Shown here: positions 23,362 through 30,624 of the stretch, piece after piece | Layout: every line of letters begins with the position of its first letter | Numbering within the stretch: the first letter of the stretch is position 1 | Origin: a virus | Strand: one strand, 5' to 3' | Virus record (IMG/VR): IMGVR_UViG_3300027759_000093 | Location: 1-62,841 of that record | DNA length: 62,841 bases | Notes under the pieces: model-generated | Database searches by the model: none | What the model was told of the DNA's origin: nothing | What the model saw: the letters and a program-made list of their open reading frames with translations, nothing else | Program-made: the position numbers and the translations under genes

Positions 23362-24300
23362 GTATCCATCATACCAAAGTTCGGCGAAAAAAGCAAGGCG
23401 GAAAATAGAACTATCAAACCTTCCAATGCCCTAAGAGGGCAATAGCGGTTAGTATCCTAAAATCGGCGGGTATATAAAGAATGTCGTAATACCCCTAGTG
23501 TAATAACAAACCTTTCAAACCCTATAGCCTGATATCCCCATAGCCAGATAACCAGATATAAAGGTTTGAACCTGTGTGCAACTATCTGGTTTGATAATGA
23601 GAATATGCACAATATGGATCCAGGGCGATGGTTTGATACCCTGCGAAAATAGGGTTTGAAGGCTTCTAAATGCCATCTGGAGAGGTTTGATAGGATAATT
23701 AAATCTTACTGATATTTTTTATATTTGGTCTAGGTGGAGGAAAGTGGAGGATAGTGGGTGATTGAGCGCTTTTATAGATGGCTTCGTAATCCTCTGGCGG
23801 CCAAACCTCCCATCCCCAAACCTTTCAAACCTTTCTATCCCGCATATGGGGCATGCATTATACCTTCAAAACCCTGGTTTGTCAAACCTTCATAGCCTAA
23901 AAACCCCCACAAAAATGCCCAGAAAATGTAGGAAAATCTTTTAAAACACCAGCAAAAAATCTAGAAAGGTTTGATAACTATGGGAATAGTTTTAATAAGT
24001 TGTGGATTTAAATTCCCGCTTCGTAATGTCTAATAGTACTAGGACTTGGCGCCCCGCAGGGACGCAAAAACGGCGGGGATAAAAAGATATACCAATACTT
24101 CCAGTAGTATACAAACCATATCTTCTGGATAGAAAGGTTTGGCAGATATGAGGTTTGAAGGTTTGAGATAGGAAGGTTTGAAGGTTTGATATGAATCTGG
24201 AAAATTCTACAGATTACGTAATCTCCCACGATCTGGGATTTTTTTGGAAAGGTTCTTAATGTTTTTTAGGAAAAAGGGATGTCCAATTTGGGTGGTTTGA
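23250..24300. repeat. GGTTTGA iteron-like array (gene-poor control or origin region)
   Basis: At least 17 exact GGTTTGA/TCAAACC copies occur here, in both orientations, where about 0.1 would be expected by chance. Between 23362 and 24323 I find no convincing gene. The densest cluster is 24152-24189 with four copies spaced 7-15 bases apart. Many copies carry upstream A or AAA (AAAGGTTTGA), and several neighbour TATCTGG or CAGATA. Candidates are a replication origin, a partition site or a multimeric repressor region. Confidence 0.8.
24043..24068. other. GC-rich stem-loop inside the GGTTTGA region
   Basis: CCCCGC (about 24052-24057) can pair with GCGGGG (about 24073-24078) across an A-rich loop. 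It is the only G+C-rich island in the gene-poor stretch. It may be a terminator for the flanking minus-strand transcript or an origin structure. Confidence 0.35.
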
Positions 24301-24323
24301 TATAGTTTGACCCGAGTGCAGGG

Positions 24324-24593
24324 CTATGCCTGGTTGCCAAGCAACTCGTCAAGACTTTCCCACTCTTTATCCTCAACACCAAGAGAGGCAATAAATAAAT
24401 TATATGTTTCATCTATATAAACAGCAGATTGTAGGGTTGGCAAAACAATTTCATTCATTAAGAAGTAAGCAAGTGGTAAACCTAGATCGTTATACTCTAT
24501 AAAATCTTGCAGTTCCTCATCATCACGATAGTTCATCCACAACTCAGCAAGGATACTTATCTTGTTGTCAAACGTATTACCTGCCGTTGCCAT
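24324..24593 (-). CDS. Conserved small acidic phage protein
   Basis: 89 residues. ILAELWMNYRDDEELQDFIE and YNDLGLPLAYFL are a recognisable conserved pair in actinobacteriophage hypothetical proteins. Acidic and helical. It overlaps the upstream gene by 17 bases. Function unknown. Confidence 0.65.
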   Translation of the reverse strand: MATAGNTFDNKISILAELWMNYRDDEELQDFIEYNDLGLPLAYFLMNEIVLPTLQSAVYIDETYNLFIASLGVEDKEWESLDELLGNQA

Positions 24594-24813
24594 AATAAGC
24601 CCCTCTGTCTAATTGCTCAACTTCTTTATTATACTGCATGGCTTCTAATACTTCATTAGCCCTGCTATAAATAATATGGGGCGAACCCTTTGCCAAATAA
24701 AATCCAATGGCTTCTAAGTCAAGAGTAAAGTCAGATAGCAGAGTAGTAATTCTGCCAGCAACCTTTTCCTCTTTACTTATTCCCAGCCTAATAGACCTAC
24801 GCATAAATCCCAT
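24577..24813 (-). CDS. Conserved small phage protein
   Basis: 78 residues. A basic N-terminus is followed by RITTLLSDFTLDLEAIGFYL, then a helix with SRANEVLEAMQYN. It pairs in operon with the next gene, as similar genes do in other actinobacteriophages. The -10 box TAGAAT (24820-24825) lies close to the ATG. Confidence 0.65.
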   Translation of the reverse strand: MGFMRRSIRLGISKEEKVAGRITTLLSDFTLDLEAIGFYLAKGSPHIIYSRANEVLEAMQYNKEVEQLDRGAYYGNGR

Positions 24814-24819
24814 ACCCCA

Positions 24820-24848
24820 ATTCTATCAAAAAAGTGTGGGGAGAGCAA
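24820..24848 (-). promoter_or_regulatory. Promoter TTGCTC-17-TAGAAT
   Basis: Minus strand: -35 TTGCTC at 24848-24843, spacer 17, -10 TAGAAT at 24825-24820. The -35 box lies inside the stem of the upstream terminator. Confidence 0.6.
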
Positions 24849-24872
24849 GCCCACCACAAACCCGCTCTCCCC
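24826..24872 (-). terminator. Rho-independent terminator
   Basis: Minus strand: GGGGAGAGC (24872-24864) pairs with GCTCTCCCC (24846-24838), followed by ACAC and a run of six T (24833-24828). It ends the 24906 operon. Confidence 0.85.
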
Positions 24873-24905
24873 CTATCTTTGGCAAGAGGTGACCCTACCT
24901 CTGCC

Positions 24906-25274
24906 TTATGAGGCCCCTACGGTAGAAAGGATACCGCTGGGCAAATGATAGTTAACAAAACTGTCAATGTCATGAGAGCCTGTCTCATCAGTGATAGTGT
25001 TATTAGTTAAGTCAATTAATATTGGATGGTCCGCCCAACCTAGGTCATTAGGATTGCAAGCATAGAGGCCAAACCCTGTTTCATCAAGGATAGAGTCTTT
25101 TAGCAGATAACTCACAGCCATACGAGTGTAGTATTCATTATCTGATTTACGTACCACTGCATGCTGCAGGGCCTGAGCAAGGTCTGAATGCATAGCGTCT
25201 TCACCCCAATGGCTGTACAGCGCTACTGCTAGGTCCTCTGATTGTTTAAATACAAATGTACAACGTGCTCCCAT
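24906..25274 (-). CDS. Hypothetical protein
   Basis: 122 residues. Starts GARCTFVFKQSEDLAVALYS, with HWGEDAMHSDLAQALQHAV and a beta-type C-terminal half (IDLTNNTITDETGSHDID). Similar proteins are common in actinobacteriophages. No function assigned. Confidence 0.6.
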   Translation of the reverse strand: MGARCTFVFKQSEDLAVALYSHWGEDAMHSDLAQALQHAVVRKSDNEYYTRMAVSYLLKDSILDETGFGLYACNPNDLGWADHPILIDLTNNTITDETGSHDIDSFVNYHLPSGILSTVGAS

Positions 25275-25432
25275 TACTCTTCCTCATTCTTTTCTACTAG
25301 GTTAGGGACGATGGATAATTGGTTTGATACCTCGTTAAAAATAACATCTTCGTCTTCAGTGTCAGTCTCATACACAAAGTTCATGTAATCGCCTGTTGGT
25401 TCAAAGATTACTTCTATTTCCCATTTAGCCAT
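25274..25432 (-). CDS. Small acidic hypothetical protein
   Basis: 52 residues, WEIEVIFEPTGDYMNFVYET then an acidic helix. TAATG links it to the upstream stop. Confidence 0.55.
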   Translation of the reverse strand: MAKWEIEVIFEPTGDYMNFVYETDTEDEDVIFNEVSNQLSIVPNLVEKNEEE

Positions 25433-25623
25433 TACAGGGTCTCCTCTGATTCTACTGATTCAACTAGGTCCCATGCAATTCCTGAACCATCTGCACCTGT
25501 TGCGGCATAGTTATCTAGGAATTCGCTTTCGGCAATGTTCATAGCGTCAATCTCATCTTCTGCGTCTTCAATACGAACAGACTTGGTGATTTGTCCTATA
25601 ACTTTAATATCATAGGTTGGCAT
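25432..25623 (-). CDS. MPTYDxKV-family small acidic protein A
   Basis: 63 residues. MPTYDIKVIGQITKSVRIED is followed by an Ala/Glu helix. It belongs with 26511-26702 (MPTYDVKVIVEYNYEVEAEN) and 33011-33151, all starting with a beta strand pair and an acidic helix, the ferredoxin-like plan also seen in DpnD-PcfM-type proteins. Function unknown. Confidence 0.6.
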   Translation of the reverse strand: MPTYDIKVIGQITKSVRIEDAEDEIDAMNIAESEFLDNYAATGADGSGIAWDLVESVESEETL

Positions 25624-26059
25624 TTTTTGGGCTCTCCACTCCTACTAGTTTGAGTTCTTCAACTGTACCACATTGTGGGCACTTTTCCAAATCGTGCTCA
25701 TCAAAGGCATCTCTGATAGTATTATCAGGGTCCTCAAATTCAGCACCACAGTTTTCACAGTAGAACCAGTTGTGACTAATCAATACCTGTATAGTTGTAT
25801 CAGGTGGGCAAGGAACCTCAGTGATAAAGTATCCTATTCTATTTACGATGTGCCATCCGTTCCAGATGTAACTACCACCGTCGTCACCATCACCATACAT
25901 CCAGATATAGGCAGGGTCTTGTTCTTTTACAAAGGCCACTTCCCCATCGTAGGTCTCAAACATATGCCCATCAAAACTAGCATTCTCATCTAGATGATTC
26001 TTAATAGGCTTATAAGTGTCAAACCACTCATCTTCCGTCATCTCAATAAAGTTATCCAT
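25610..26059 (-). CDS. Zinc-ribbon-containing protein
   Basis: 149 residues. The N-terminal 95 are acidic and Trp/Tyr-rich (DPAYIWMYGDGDDGGSYIWN). The C-terminus has FYCENCGAEF and KCPQCGTVE, a two-knuckle zinc ribbon. Overlaps its neighbours by 14 and 8 bases. Confidence 0.65.
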   Translation of the reverse strand: MDNFIEMTEDEWFDTYKPIKNHLDENASFDGHMFETYDGEVAFVKEQDPAYIWMYGDGDDGGSYIWNGWHIVNRIGYFITEVPCPPDTTIQVLISHNWFYCENCGAEFEDPDNTIRDAFDEHDLEKCPQCGTVEELKLVGVESPKNANL

Positions 26060-26324
26060 TTGTCTTAGTCCTATCTGATATGGCGAATGCTAACTCATAG
26101 GTTAATTGATATACCGCTGAATATGCGTCAAGCATACCCTCCCAGTACTTACGTTCCATAGAGTCCATGGCTTCGCCTGATTCATCCTCTGCCTCTTGGG
26201 CAAGAGTTAATTGCTCTTCTGCTTCTAGCATGAGGTTCTTTAATTCACCATGTAGGATATCAGTTCCTGATTCCCCTAGGTCTACTAGTTTTTGTAGTCG
26301 TGGTGCTAGTGTCATGTTGTTCAT
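26052..26324 (-). CDS. Small helical acidic protein
   Basis: 90 residues. TLAPRLQKLVDLGESG is followed by two long helices (LMLEAEEQLTLAQEAEDESG; MERKYWEGMLDAYSAVYQLT). Likely a helical hairpin. Function unknown. Confidence 0.6.
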   Translation of the reverse strand: MNNMTLAPRLQKLVDLGESGTDILHGELKNLMLEAEEQLTLAQEAEDESGEAMDSMERKYWEGMLDAYSAVYQLTYELAFAISDRTKTNG

Positions 26325-26536
26325 TAATGTATTCCCCCTGAATAGTGGATATCGTCAAAGTTAGATGACATAAGTATATCGTCTGCCACTGACAAAAGGT
26401 GGCGGGTATTATAAATCTCAGCCTCTTTAACCCTATAGAAATGATGTTCATTAACATAGTCAATCTTTTCAAGGTCTTGCATAAGACTTATCTCATGTAT
26501 CTTCATATACTCAAGCAACTGATTCAGTGGATTCAT
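26324..26536 (-). CDS. Small hypothetical protein
   Basis: 70 residues from ATG 26536 (NPLNQLLEYMKIHEISLMQD). His-rich towards the end. It overlaps the upstream gene by 26 bases. Confidence 0.55.
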   Translation of the reverse strand: MNPLNQLLEYMKIHEISLMQDLEKIDYVNEHHFYRVKEAEIYNTRHLLSVADDILMSSNFDDIHYSGGIH

Positions 26537-26702
26537 CTTCTTCCTCTTCAGGTTCAGGTTGTTCATCTACATCAATAGAATAAACTTCACTTGAATAGCC
26601 GTAGTCTTCGTAGTGCCAGCCTTGTTCTTCTGCTTCTGTTTCATTTTCTGCTTCTACTTCGTAATTGTATTCTACAATCACCTTTACATCATATGTGGGC
26701 AT
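26511..26702 (-). CDS. MPTYDxKV-family small acidic protein B
   Basis: 63 residues. MPTYDVKVIVEYNYEVEAEN is followed by a strongly acidic tail (EPEEEEDE). Paralogue of 25432-25623. A -GGAAATCC leader gives a modest ribosome site. Confidence 0.6.
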   Translation of the reverse strand: MPTYDVKVIVEYNYEVEAENETEAEEQGWHYEDYGYSSEVYSIDVDEQPEPEEEEDESTESVA

Positions 26703-26731
26703 TTTGGGATTTCCTTTCTTTGGTCTTAATA

Positions 26732-26956
26732 TTAATTATAGGGGTTGGAGTTGATTTTTACAACTTCTGTGGCTGTGATGTTGGTCACATACTCAGGAGC
26801 AACTTTAACTGTAGCATCCGCATAACCTATCATCATTAGATTAGCAGATCCACAAGAGCACCACCCTCTCCAAGATTTAAGTTTTATGCGGGTAGTAATC
26901 TCCATAAGGGCATCACAATCACTACATACATAATCATACTTAGTCCACATATGCAT
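26732..26956 (-). CDS. Zinc-ribbon protein
   Basis: 74 residues. YVCSDCDALMEITTRIK and WCSCGSANLMMIG form a zinc ribbon, followed by a beta-rich tail. Overlaps the next upstream gene by 17 bases. An internal ATG at 26950 is an alternative start. Confidence 0.6.
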   Translation of the reverse strand: MHMWTKYDYVCSDCDALMEITTRIKLKSWRGWCSCGSANLMMIGYADATVKVAPEYVTNITATEVVKINSNPYN

Positions 26957-27056
26957 ACTCCAATTCCATCATATAATTATCTGTCTCACAAGCAGGGCAG
27001 TCAACAATGTCATAGTCTTCATATATATTCATACACATATTACATCTAACCATCAT
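26940..27056 (-). CDS. Zinc-ribbon micro-protein
   Basis: 38 residues with RCNMCMNIYED and DCPACETDN, two CxxC pairs. Coupled to its neighbours by short overlaps. Confidence 0.55.
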   Translation of the reverse strand: MMVRCNMCMNIYEDYDIVDCPACETDNYMMELEYAYVD

Positions 27057-27211
27057 TCAAAGTACCCTTCTGCCCATAGGCCACCTAAGAAATCTGAAGC
27101 GGTAACTAAATAATTATGAATAGCAGGATGCTCATCTGAATCAAGAACAAGTAGAGCAGAGTCAACACCATACTTCATGTTGTTTAAATCATTCATTGTA
27201 TAACCTAGCAT
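27053..27211 (-). CDS. Small hypothetical protein
   Basis: 52 residues, LGYTMNDLNNMKYGVDSALL then HPAIHNYLVTASDFLGGLW. Helical. Overlapped at both ends. Confidence 0.5.
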   Translation of the reverse strand: MLGYTMNDLNNMKYGVDSALLVLDSDEHPAIHNYLVTASDFLGGLWAEGYFE

Positions 27212-27372
27212 GGCTCTCCCCAATATTTTAGAATGGTTTCAAGGGTATTACAGATATGACAGTCACAAGGGTCTCCCCCCATATTATCCATAAAATCAAT
27301 ATGAGAGAAATTATCCTCGTAGATATCCTCTACAAGTTGGGCTATGGTTTTTTCATTGGTTTTGGTGGTCAT
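27205..27372 (-). CDS. Small Cys/His protein
   Basis: 55 residues. A helix (KTIAQLVEDIYEDNFSHIDF) is followed by GGDPCDCHICNTLETI, a compact CxCxxC metal site. Confidence 0.5.
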   Translation of the reverse strand: MTTKTNEKTIAQLVEDIYEDNFSHIDFMDNMGGDPCDCHICNTLETILKYWGEPC

Positions 27373-27587
27373 GCATATTCCTTTTCATAGGCAGGCAGTG
27401 ATGTTACTACCAATTCTAACATTTGTGCAGGATATCTGTCAAGTACCCAATTAAGAGCCTCTCCAGCAGTTTTAAAATCAGAGGCGGTGCTACTGTAGCC
27501 ATACCCCTGGATAGTTGCTTCCCAGCAATCAATCCCACCAGGAGATACGGCATAGTTCATTTCATAGATTTCTACTTTTAGGGTCAT
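27369..27587 (-). CDS. Small hypothetical protein
   Basis: 72 residues. LKVEIYEMNYAVSPGGIDCW and QGYGYSSTASDFKTAGEALN suggest a small alpha/beta domain. First gene after a strong promoter, heading the 24.9-27.6 kb operon. Confidence 0.6.
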   Translation of the reverse strand: MTLKVEIYEMNYAVSPGGIDCWEATIQGYGYSSTASDFKTAGEALNWVLDRYPAQMLELVVTSLPAYEKEYA

Positions 27588-27593
27588 GTATTA

Positions 27594-27622
27594 ATTATCC
27601 TACAAACTGGGAAAAATGTCAA
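27594..27622 (-). promoter_or_regulatory. Promoter TTGACA-17-GATAAT
   Basis: Minus strand: -35 TTGACA (27622-27617), 17-base spacer beginning TTTTTCCC, -10 GATAAT (27599-27594). The spacer start is shared with the 32265 promoter. Confidence 0.8.
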
Positions 27623-27692
27623 GTATCCGTAATGAGAAAATGGGAAAAATATCATCTCAACGTAATAAGATTATAACAAAAATGTTATTTAA

Positions 27693-27703
27693 CTCGGGGC
27701 CCC
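27693..27703. repeat. CTCGGGGCCCC spacer element
   Basis: One of seven CTCGGGSCC-type elements in the 27.6-36.4 kb spacers. Others are at 28990, 30253, 32328, 33805 (reverse), 35223 and 36364 (reverse). Confidence 0.6.
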
Positions 27704-27707
27704 TTTG

Positions 27708-27781
27708 CGGCTCTGATGGGACTTGAACCCACGATCTCTACCGTGACAGGGTAGCGCATTAACCAACTATGCTACAGAACC
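27708..27781 (-). tRNA. tRNA-Asp(GTC)
   Basis: Acceptor GGTTCTG/CAGAGCC with a G.T pair, anticodon arm CTACC-CTGTCAC-GGTAG (anticodon GTC), T arm GTGGG-TTCAAGT-CCCAT. It stands alone between DUF932 and the next operon. Confidence 0.92.
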
Positions 27782-27787
27782 AAATGG

Positions 27788-27813
27788 TGAGCAGTTTTAT
27801 TTCATGCTCAGGA
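27788..27813 (-). other. Repeated 3' hairpin motif, copy 1
   Basis: Minus strand: CCTGAGCATGA..AAACTGCTCA, a 6-bp TGAGCA/TGCTCA stem 11 bases downstream of the DUF932 stop. Confidence 0.7.
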
Positions 27814-27823
27814 ATTTTTTTTA

Positions 27824-28840
27824 TTATGCGAGAGACATTACATTCTGCACAACTTTTAGCAAACGATTTTTCTCTGCGTTAATTGCAGGGTCAAATCCTG
27901 ATGCACTTGCAAGGATAGATTCGTTAGAATTACCACGAGCAGAACGATACCAGTCAAGGCGCTCAGTAAGTGCATTGAAAGCACCCCACGCATTTCCAGC
28001 AATCATGCCGTTAAATTCACCAGTGTAAATATCATTCACAAGGTCAATTTTATTTTCCCATTTCTTGATTGCACCCTTAGCATCTTTTTCTGGCTTAGGA
28101 TAAGCAGCGAGAATAATATCATTGAAAGACTTAGCATTGACTTCTTTCTCAATCATAGCCTTAGCCATCATGTCAAATTCGTCCATGTACTTATTAGCCA
28201 TGCCAAGAGTCTCACGAGCAATCTGCACCTTACCGCTTGCAGTTTGTGTGTGGCGAATCTTGAATGATTGCTTGACACCGTTCTTCTTCTTGATTGAACC
28301 TAACGCAAGGTTAAGAGTATTAGCGCACACTACACGAACAGGTGTGATGCTTGCTTGAATAGCGATTGAGCCATCGTGTGATGTGTTAATGAGTAGATAA
28401 GTTTTAACCTTATCTGCAACACCATTAGGGTCTAGGATTGTCTCACGCTCAAGAGCAAGAGCGCCAAATACTACACGCCCACCCTTGATTGAGCCAGCGG
28501 TCTCCCAACGTCCACCACCATCTAGGATATTATCACCAAATGAAAATAAATCTTCATTTTGCATTACATGATAACGCTCACCAACGACACCTAAAATGTC
28601 TGTCTGAGTTTTATCTGTAGGGTTAGTACGCAAAACATATTGGTATGCCTTGTCGCTTGTTAAGTGTGTTGGGGTTTCCAAATCCTCAAGACGAACATTC
28701 CAACCGTTAAGGCTTGCAGCCTCTAGCATTTCTGCGGTTGTCTTTTCTTCTGTGAATACGGTACCCAATCCATGCCATGCAGGTTCACGGAAAGAAGCGA
28801 AAGATGTCTTACCGTTTTGTATTTCTAGGTCATGTGCCAT
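27824..28840 (-). CDS. DUF932 / TIGR03299 phage-plasmid protein
   Basis: 338 residues, full family length. It starts MAHDLEIQNGKTSFASFREP, with AWHGLGTVF (the family opening), NTSHDGSIAIQASITPVRVV-CANTLNLAL (the DGSxAIxxxxTPVRVVCxNTL block) and a C-terminal SARGNSNESILASASGFDPA. DUF932 proteins are common on phages and conjugative elements near replication or recombination genes. Biochemical role unknown. It has its own TTGACA-17-TATGAT promoter. Confidence 0.9.
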   Translation of the reverse strand: MAHDLEIQNGKTSFASFREPAWHGLGTVFTEEKTTAEMLEAASLNGWNVRLEDLETPTHLTSDKAYQYVLRTNPTDKTQTDILGVVGERYHVMQNEDLFSFGDNILDGGGRWETAGSIKGGRVVFGALALERETILDPNGVADKVKTYLLINTSHDGSIAIQASITPVRVVCANTLNLALGSIKKKNGVKQSFKIRHTQTASGKVQIARETLGMANKYMDEFDMMAKAMIEKEVNAKSFNDIILAAYPKPEKDAKGAIKKWENKIDLVNDIYTGEFNGMIAGNAWGAFNALTERLDWYRSARGNSNESILASASGFDPAINAEKNRLLKVVQNVMSLA

Positions 28841-28872
28841 GAGTTTTCTCTTTTCTGTTTGTTGTTAATCTA

Positions 28873-28901
28873 ATCATACACCCAGCCACTGACAATGTCA
28901 A
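28873..28901 (-). promoter_or_regulatory. DUF932 promoter TTGACA-17-TATGAT
   Basis: Minus strand: -35 TTGACA (28901-28896), -10 TATGAT (28878-28873), 33 bases before the ATG. Confidence 0.85.
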
Positions 28902-28919
28902 TCTGTATTGTTAAACATA

Positions 28920-28935
28920 GGACAAATCGGACATT
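28920..28935. promoter_or_regulatory. GGACAAATCGGACATT operator-like element
   Basis: 16-base tandem GGACA element 19 bases upstream of the DUF932 -35 box. Copies recur at 31442-31457 and 36252-36267 (GGACAAAACGGACATT), with half or degenerate copies at 32316 and 36373. Confidence 0.6.
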
Positions 28936-29011
28936 TTCTGGAGTGTCGTAAATCACATCTTAAAGACTTGACAAGATCAAAAAATTTGCCTCGGGTTTTC
29001 TAAATAAAAAA

Positions 29012-29038
29012 TGAGCAGTTTACGTGGCCGTGCTCAGG
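29012..29038 (-). terminator. Repeated 3' hairpin motif, copy 2 (with T run)
   Basis: Minus strand: CCTGAGCA..AAACTGCTCA followed by TTTTTTATTT, a likely terminator for the 29096 gene. Confidence 0.75.
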
Positions 29039-29095
29039 GCCCTTACCTAGTTTAAAGACATTCGGCATGTCTATTTTGATAGCCCCCTATCAAAT

Positions 29096-29575
29096 TTAGT
29101 AGTGGTCCTCTAATGAAACTTCATCTACATTTAAGTCTGCGTCATAGTCATATGAATTAAGTTCTGCTTCAATTGAAACGTTACTTAAATCAAAGTCTGC
29201 AATTTCTGACATTGGGACGCTGATTGTTCCGCTGAATGAAACTGTTCCTTGTACTTCAATTTCCTTGACTGGATTAACACCAAAGAGTTCGCATAGCGCT
29301 ACAAGAACTTCTTCTTTAGAATAGTTAGGGTCGTACCATTCTACAATACTATCTTCAAGTTGACTCACTGTTCCTTGAAGACCACGAAGTGTTTGTTCTT
29401 GGGACCGTGCACCGCTCAGCAGCCATTCAAGGTCTGTTACCTTGGATGTTAAATATGTTGGCTCTTCAGGAGCAGCATATGTACCAGCAATGGCCTTATA
29501 CGTTACGAGAAGATTTGGGTTGTACGGTACCTCTAGTTTATCAATTGTTACTGCGTCACTGATATTGGTTGACAT
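29096..29575 (-). CDS. Conserved acidic phage protein
   Basis: 159 residues. A helical first half (LLSGARSQEQTLRGLQGTVS, LEDSIVEWYDPNYSKEEVLV, ALCELFGVNPVKEIEVQG) is followed by a beta-rich end (GTVSFSGTISVPMSEI). The ILxxLxxxFxxxPxKEIxVxGTVxFxGTI plan is frequent in actinobacteriophage early genes. Function unknown. Confidence 0.65.
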   Translation of the reverse strand: MSTNISDAVTIDKLEVPYNPNLLVTYKAIAGTYAAPEEPTYLTSKVTDLEWLLSGARSQEQTLRGLQGTVSQLEDSIVEWYDPNYSKEEVLVALCELFGVNPVKEIEVQGTVSFSGTISVPMSEIADFDLSNVSIEAELNSYDYDADLNVDEVSLEDHY

Positions 29576-29610
29576 TGTGGGGCCTCTTCCTTGTTGGTTG
29601 GTTTATATTA

Positions 29611-29640
29611 ATTATATTACAGGGTACTGACAAATGTCAA
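29611..29640 (-). promoter_or_regulatory. Promoter TTGACA-18-TATAAT
   Basis: Minus strand: -35 TTGACA (29640-29635), -10 TATAAT (29616-29611), leading to the 29096-29575 gene. The -35 sits immediately after the stop of the 29641 gene. Confidence 0.8.
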
Positions 29641-30138
29641 TTACCAAGATGATTGATAGTAGAATGAGAGATTATCAAATTCAGGTAGGGCAAGGACACG
29701 CTCTAGTTGAGCAATAGTGCTCTTTAGATCGTTCCAATACCACTCATCAATATCTGTGCCCCCAAAGAAAAATCCTTCTCGTGGTGGCAATAGGTTTGGG
29801 TCTTTAATTTCTAGGGAGTGCTTACATATAGCCAGTAGTTCTATTAGTTTGTCTGAGGGAACATAGTACTCTCCGCAATTATCCTCGCCACCTTGAACAT
29901 TTGTAACGAACCAGTTGTGTATCTGATTAGCCTTGCGCCAGTAGGCACATGTAACTTCTACGGTTGCTCCATACATATCTGTAGCGACGTCTGTAAGTTG
30001 AGTTAATTCCATTAGGTCATTGAATTGTGGATAGACGGCTTCAGGTGAGTTATAAGTTAATTCATCATTAGCCTGTAGTGTGTGCCAATTAACTTTGGCT
30101 AAGTGCTTTCTTGCGTTGAGATACATATCTAATCCCAT
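29641..30138 (-). CDS. Conserved phage protein (MGLDMYL family)
   Basis: 165 residues from ATG 30138, preceded by GAAGGAAGCCCCC. MGLDMYLNARKHL, then EVTCAYWRKANQIHNWFVTN-VQ and CGEYYVPSDKLIELLAICK are a widespread but uncharacterised phage and bacterial family. The YWRKAN-x-IHxWF block is the most conserved part. Confidence 0.75.
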   Translation of the reverse strand: MGLDMYLNARKHLAKVNWHTLQANDELTYNSPEAVYPQFNDLMELTQLTDVATDMYGATVEVTCAYWRKANQIHNWFVTNVQGGEDNCGEYYVPSDKLIELLAICKHSLEIKDPNLLPPREGFFFGGTDIDEWYWNDLKSTIAQLERVLALPEFDNLSFYYQSSW

Positions 30139-30172
30139 GGGGGCTTCCTTCTTTCTTTGTGGTATTAATATA

Positions 30173-30201
30173 ATTCTAACACCAAGAACTGACAAATACA
30201 A
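30173..30201 (-). promoter_or_regulatory. Promoter TTGTAT-17-TAGAAT
   Basis: Minus strand: -35 TTGTAT (30201-30196), -10 TAGAAT (30178-30173), for the 29641-30138 gene. Confidence 0.75.
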
Positions 30202-30217
30202 TTGGGAATCTTAAATG

Positions 30218-30248
30218 TCTCACATAATGAGATGTGATTTAGATCACG
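30218..30248. promoter_or_regulatory. Double operator: TCTCA-N5-TGAGA abutting TGTGATTTAGATCACG
   Basis: The 15-base palindrome (30218-30232) begins 16 bases before the -35 box, and the CRP/GlxR-like 16-mer (30233-30248) touches it directly. Confidence 0.7.
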
Positions 30249-30283
30249 TTGCCTCGGGCCCGCTTTGCGGGGGAATTAAAAAG

Positions 30284-30310
30284 TGAGCAGTTTAGAACTC
30301 ATACTCAGGA
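30284..30310 (-). terminator. Repeated 3' hairpin motif, copy 3 (with T run)
   Basis: Minus strand: CCTGAGTATGA..AAACTGCTCA, then CTTTTTAAT. One stem position is T.G instead of C.G, so pairing is kept. Followed by the GC hairpin CCCGC-AAA-GCGGG. Confidence 0.75.
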
Positions 30311-30361
30311 GTCTTATCTCAGGGAACGCTTGCTATAAATAGCGTGGAGCGCAGAGATAAA

Positions 30362-30532
30362 TTATTTAGTTGTGCTTACCATAGCAAGACGACGAGAGCC
30401 GTTTGCTAACTGTAGCGAAACTCTAGTTAGTTTAGAGTTGATAGGTGAGAACTTTACAATTCTACCTGTAACGCCAGTTTTGCTTGTGGTGAATAAATCA
30501 CCTAGTTGATATGTGTATCCGCCTAGTGTCAT
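30362..30532 (-). CDS. Small SH3-like protein A
   Basis: 56 residues from ATG 30532. LGGYTYQLGDLFTTSKTGVT, then GRIVKFSPIN and a beta-rich tail. The GDxxTSxKSxxTGxI pattern is shared with 31143-31307, so the two are paralogues. Probably small beta-barrels. Confidence 0.6.
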   Translation of the reverse strand: MTLGGYTYQLGDLFTTSKTGVTGRIVKFSPINSKLTRVSLQLANGSRRLAMVSTTK

Positions 30533-30569
30533 TTGTATTGCCTTTCGTTTATGGTGGTTTGTTATATTA

Positions 30570-30598
30570 AGTCTAACATTTTTTAGGGGGGAAGTCAA
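30570..30598 (-). promoter_or_regulatory. Promoter TTGACT-17-TAGACT
   Basis: Minus strand: -35 TTGACT (30598-30593), -10 TAGACT (30575-30570). AAAAAATGTTAGACTTA is shared with the 31342 promoter. Confidence 0.75.
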
Positions 30599-30624
30599 TT
30601 ACCCTTCCCCACCCAAGTATCTAA

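Noticed and set aside
23762-24229. Short frames in the GGTTTGA region
   Set aside because: They are encoded largely by the repeats, with Pro/Asn/Leu-rich low-complexity products and no ribosome sites.
23250-24300. CRISPR array
   Set aside because: Repeats are 7-mers on both strands with irregular spacing; there are no constant spacers and no cas genes.
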